NCBI RefSeq assembly: GCF_013409045.1
Contig: NZ_JACCBT010000001.1
Location: forward strand, 2,232,001 to 2,296,000
Reading direction: 5' to 3'
Length of the DNA stretch: 64,000 nucleotides
DNA from: Actinomadura citrea
Lineage (GTDB): Bacteria > Actinomycetota > Actinomycetes > Streptosporangiales > Streptosporangiaceae
The notes under the pieces are model-generated. The model was not told the origin of the DNA. It saw only the letters and a list, made by a program, of their open reading frames with translations, and did no database searches. Shown here piece after piece: positions 63,492-64,000 of the stretch (position 1 is the first letter of the stretch; every line of letters begins with the position of its first letter). Position numbers and translations under genes: made by a program.

Positions 63492-64000
63492 CACGACCGG
63501 TCACGCTGTTCACCGGACAGTGGGCGGACCTGCCGTTCGAGGAGGTCTGCCGGCTGGCGTCCGGCTGGGGCTACGAGGGCCTGGAGATCGCCTGCTGGGG
63601 CGACCACTTCGAGGTCGACAAGGCCCTCGCCGACGACGGCTACGTCCCGCGCAAGCTGGAGACGCTCGCCGAGCACGACCTCAAGGTGTGGGCGATCTCC
63701 AACCACCTCGTCGGGCAGGCCGTCTGCGACAACCCCGACGAGCGGCACCGGGCGATCCTGCCCGAGCGGATCTGGGGCGACGGGGAGCCCGAGGGCGTCC
63801 GCGGGCGCGCCGCCGCCGAGATCATGGACACCGCCCGCGCCGCCGCGCGGCTCGGCGTCGACACGGTGGTCGGGTTCACCGGCTCCTCGATCTGGCACAC
63901 GGTCGCGATGTTCCCGCCCACCCCCGAGGCGATGGTGGAGCGCGGCTACGCCGACTTCGCCGAACGCTGGAACCCGATCCTGGACGTGTTCGACGAGGTC
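63488..64000 (+). CDS. Sugar phosphate isomerase/epimerase family protein, 5' part
   Basis: The first 171 residues of a xylose-isomerase-like TIM-barrel protein (IolE/IolH/Hyi group): [78 protein letters not shown] 63488 overlaps the preceding stop by 4 nt. The reading frame is open to the window edge. It probably isomerises or dehydrates the product of the preceding dehydrogenase. Confidence 0.85.
   Translation, partial: MTRPVTLFTGQWADLPFEEVCRLASGWGYEGLEIACWGDHFEVDKALADDGYVPRKLETLAEHDLKVWAISNHLVGQAVCDNPDERHRAILPERIWGDGEPEGVRGRAAAEIMDTARAAARLGVDTVVGFTGSSIWHTVAMFPPTPEAMVERGYADFAERWNPILDVFDEV

Overview
The window is high-GC actinobacterial chromosome. It carries WhiB-family and SigF-type regulators, a PdtaS-type histidine kinase, nickel superoxide dismutase with its SodX protease, the actinobacterial fused 2-oxoglutarate decarboxylase/dehydrogenase Kgd, a biotin synthase auxiliary protein and two tandem 'conservons'. 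Together these point to a filamentous actinomycete, probably of the Streptosporangiales/Thermomonosporaceae kind (Actinomadura-like). The genus is inferred from gene content, not from any search. No rRNA, tRNA, insertion sequence, prophage or CRISPR array was seen.

Layout. (1) 1-9800: 3' end of an EF-G paralogue; a biotin carboxylase; a biotin neighbourhood (bsaP, bioD-bioB, bioF) interrupted by a YefM-YoeB toxin-antitoxin pair and a lipoprotein gene; a DasR-like GntR regulator; a PdtaS-like kinase. (2) 9800-14150: whiB1/wblE with a CRP-like site upstream, a lipid kinase, a small membrane protein, an rsbW-sigF pair, then a gene-free block holding a long perfect hairpin, a copy of a dispersed 89-bp repeat and a 93-bp G-rich tandem array. 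(3) 14150-28450: a sugar/sugar-acid catabolic regulon (kdgK; PhyH dioxygenase; mutarotase-like; SDR; DUF4185; alpha/beta hydrolase; GntR; ABC importer; GH38; enolase-superfamily dehydratase). Three near-identical palindromes mark its promoters. (4) 28450-37650: GNAT, a MerR-type promoter driving a small Cys-Cys protein, sodN/sodX, malic enzyme, a polar amino-acid ABC importer, an oxidoreductase, and a DUF4097-PadR pair with its probable operator. (5) 37650-48075: kgd, AIM24, an ECM4-type GST, DedA, and lipid/CoA genes (NAD-dependent reductase, SDR, enoyl-CoA hydratase), then a CbiX-like protein. (6) 48416-56647: two head-to-tail conservons (histidine kinase-like, roadblock, DUF742, small GTPase). 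(7) 56650-57260: two tandem copies of the dispersed repeat. (8) 57261-64000: a ROK-regulated RbsABC-type sugar importer with Gfo/Idh/MocA dehydrogenase and a TIM-barrel isomerase cut by the window edge.

Two things stand out. First, region 3 reads as a self-contained, locally regulated pathway that frees a sugar, imports it, oxidises and dehydrates it, and phosphorylates a 2-keto-3-deoxy acid, with a PhyH dioxygenase and a secreted DUF4185 protein of unknown role. Second, the dispersed 88-89 bp element occurs four times here. Its inner stem changes sequence between copies while staying base-paired, so the folded form is what is conserved. A related core has been amplified into a 93-bp tandem array with G-quadruplex motifs.
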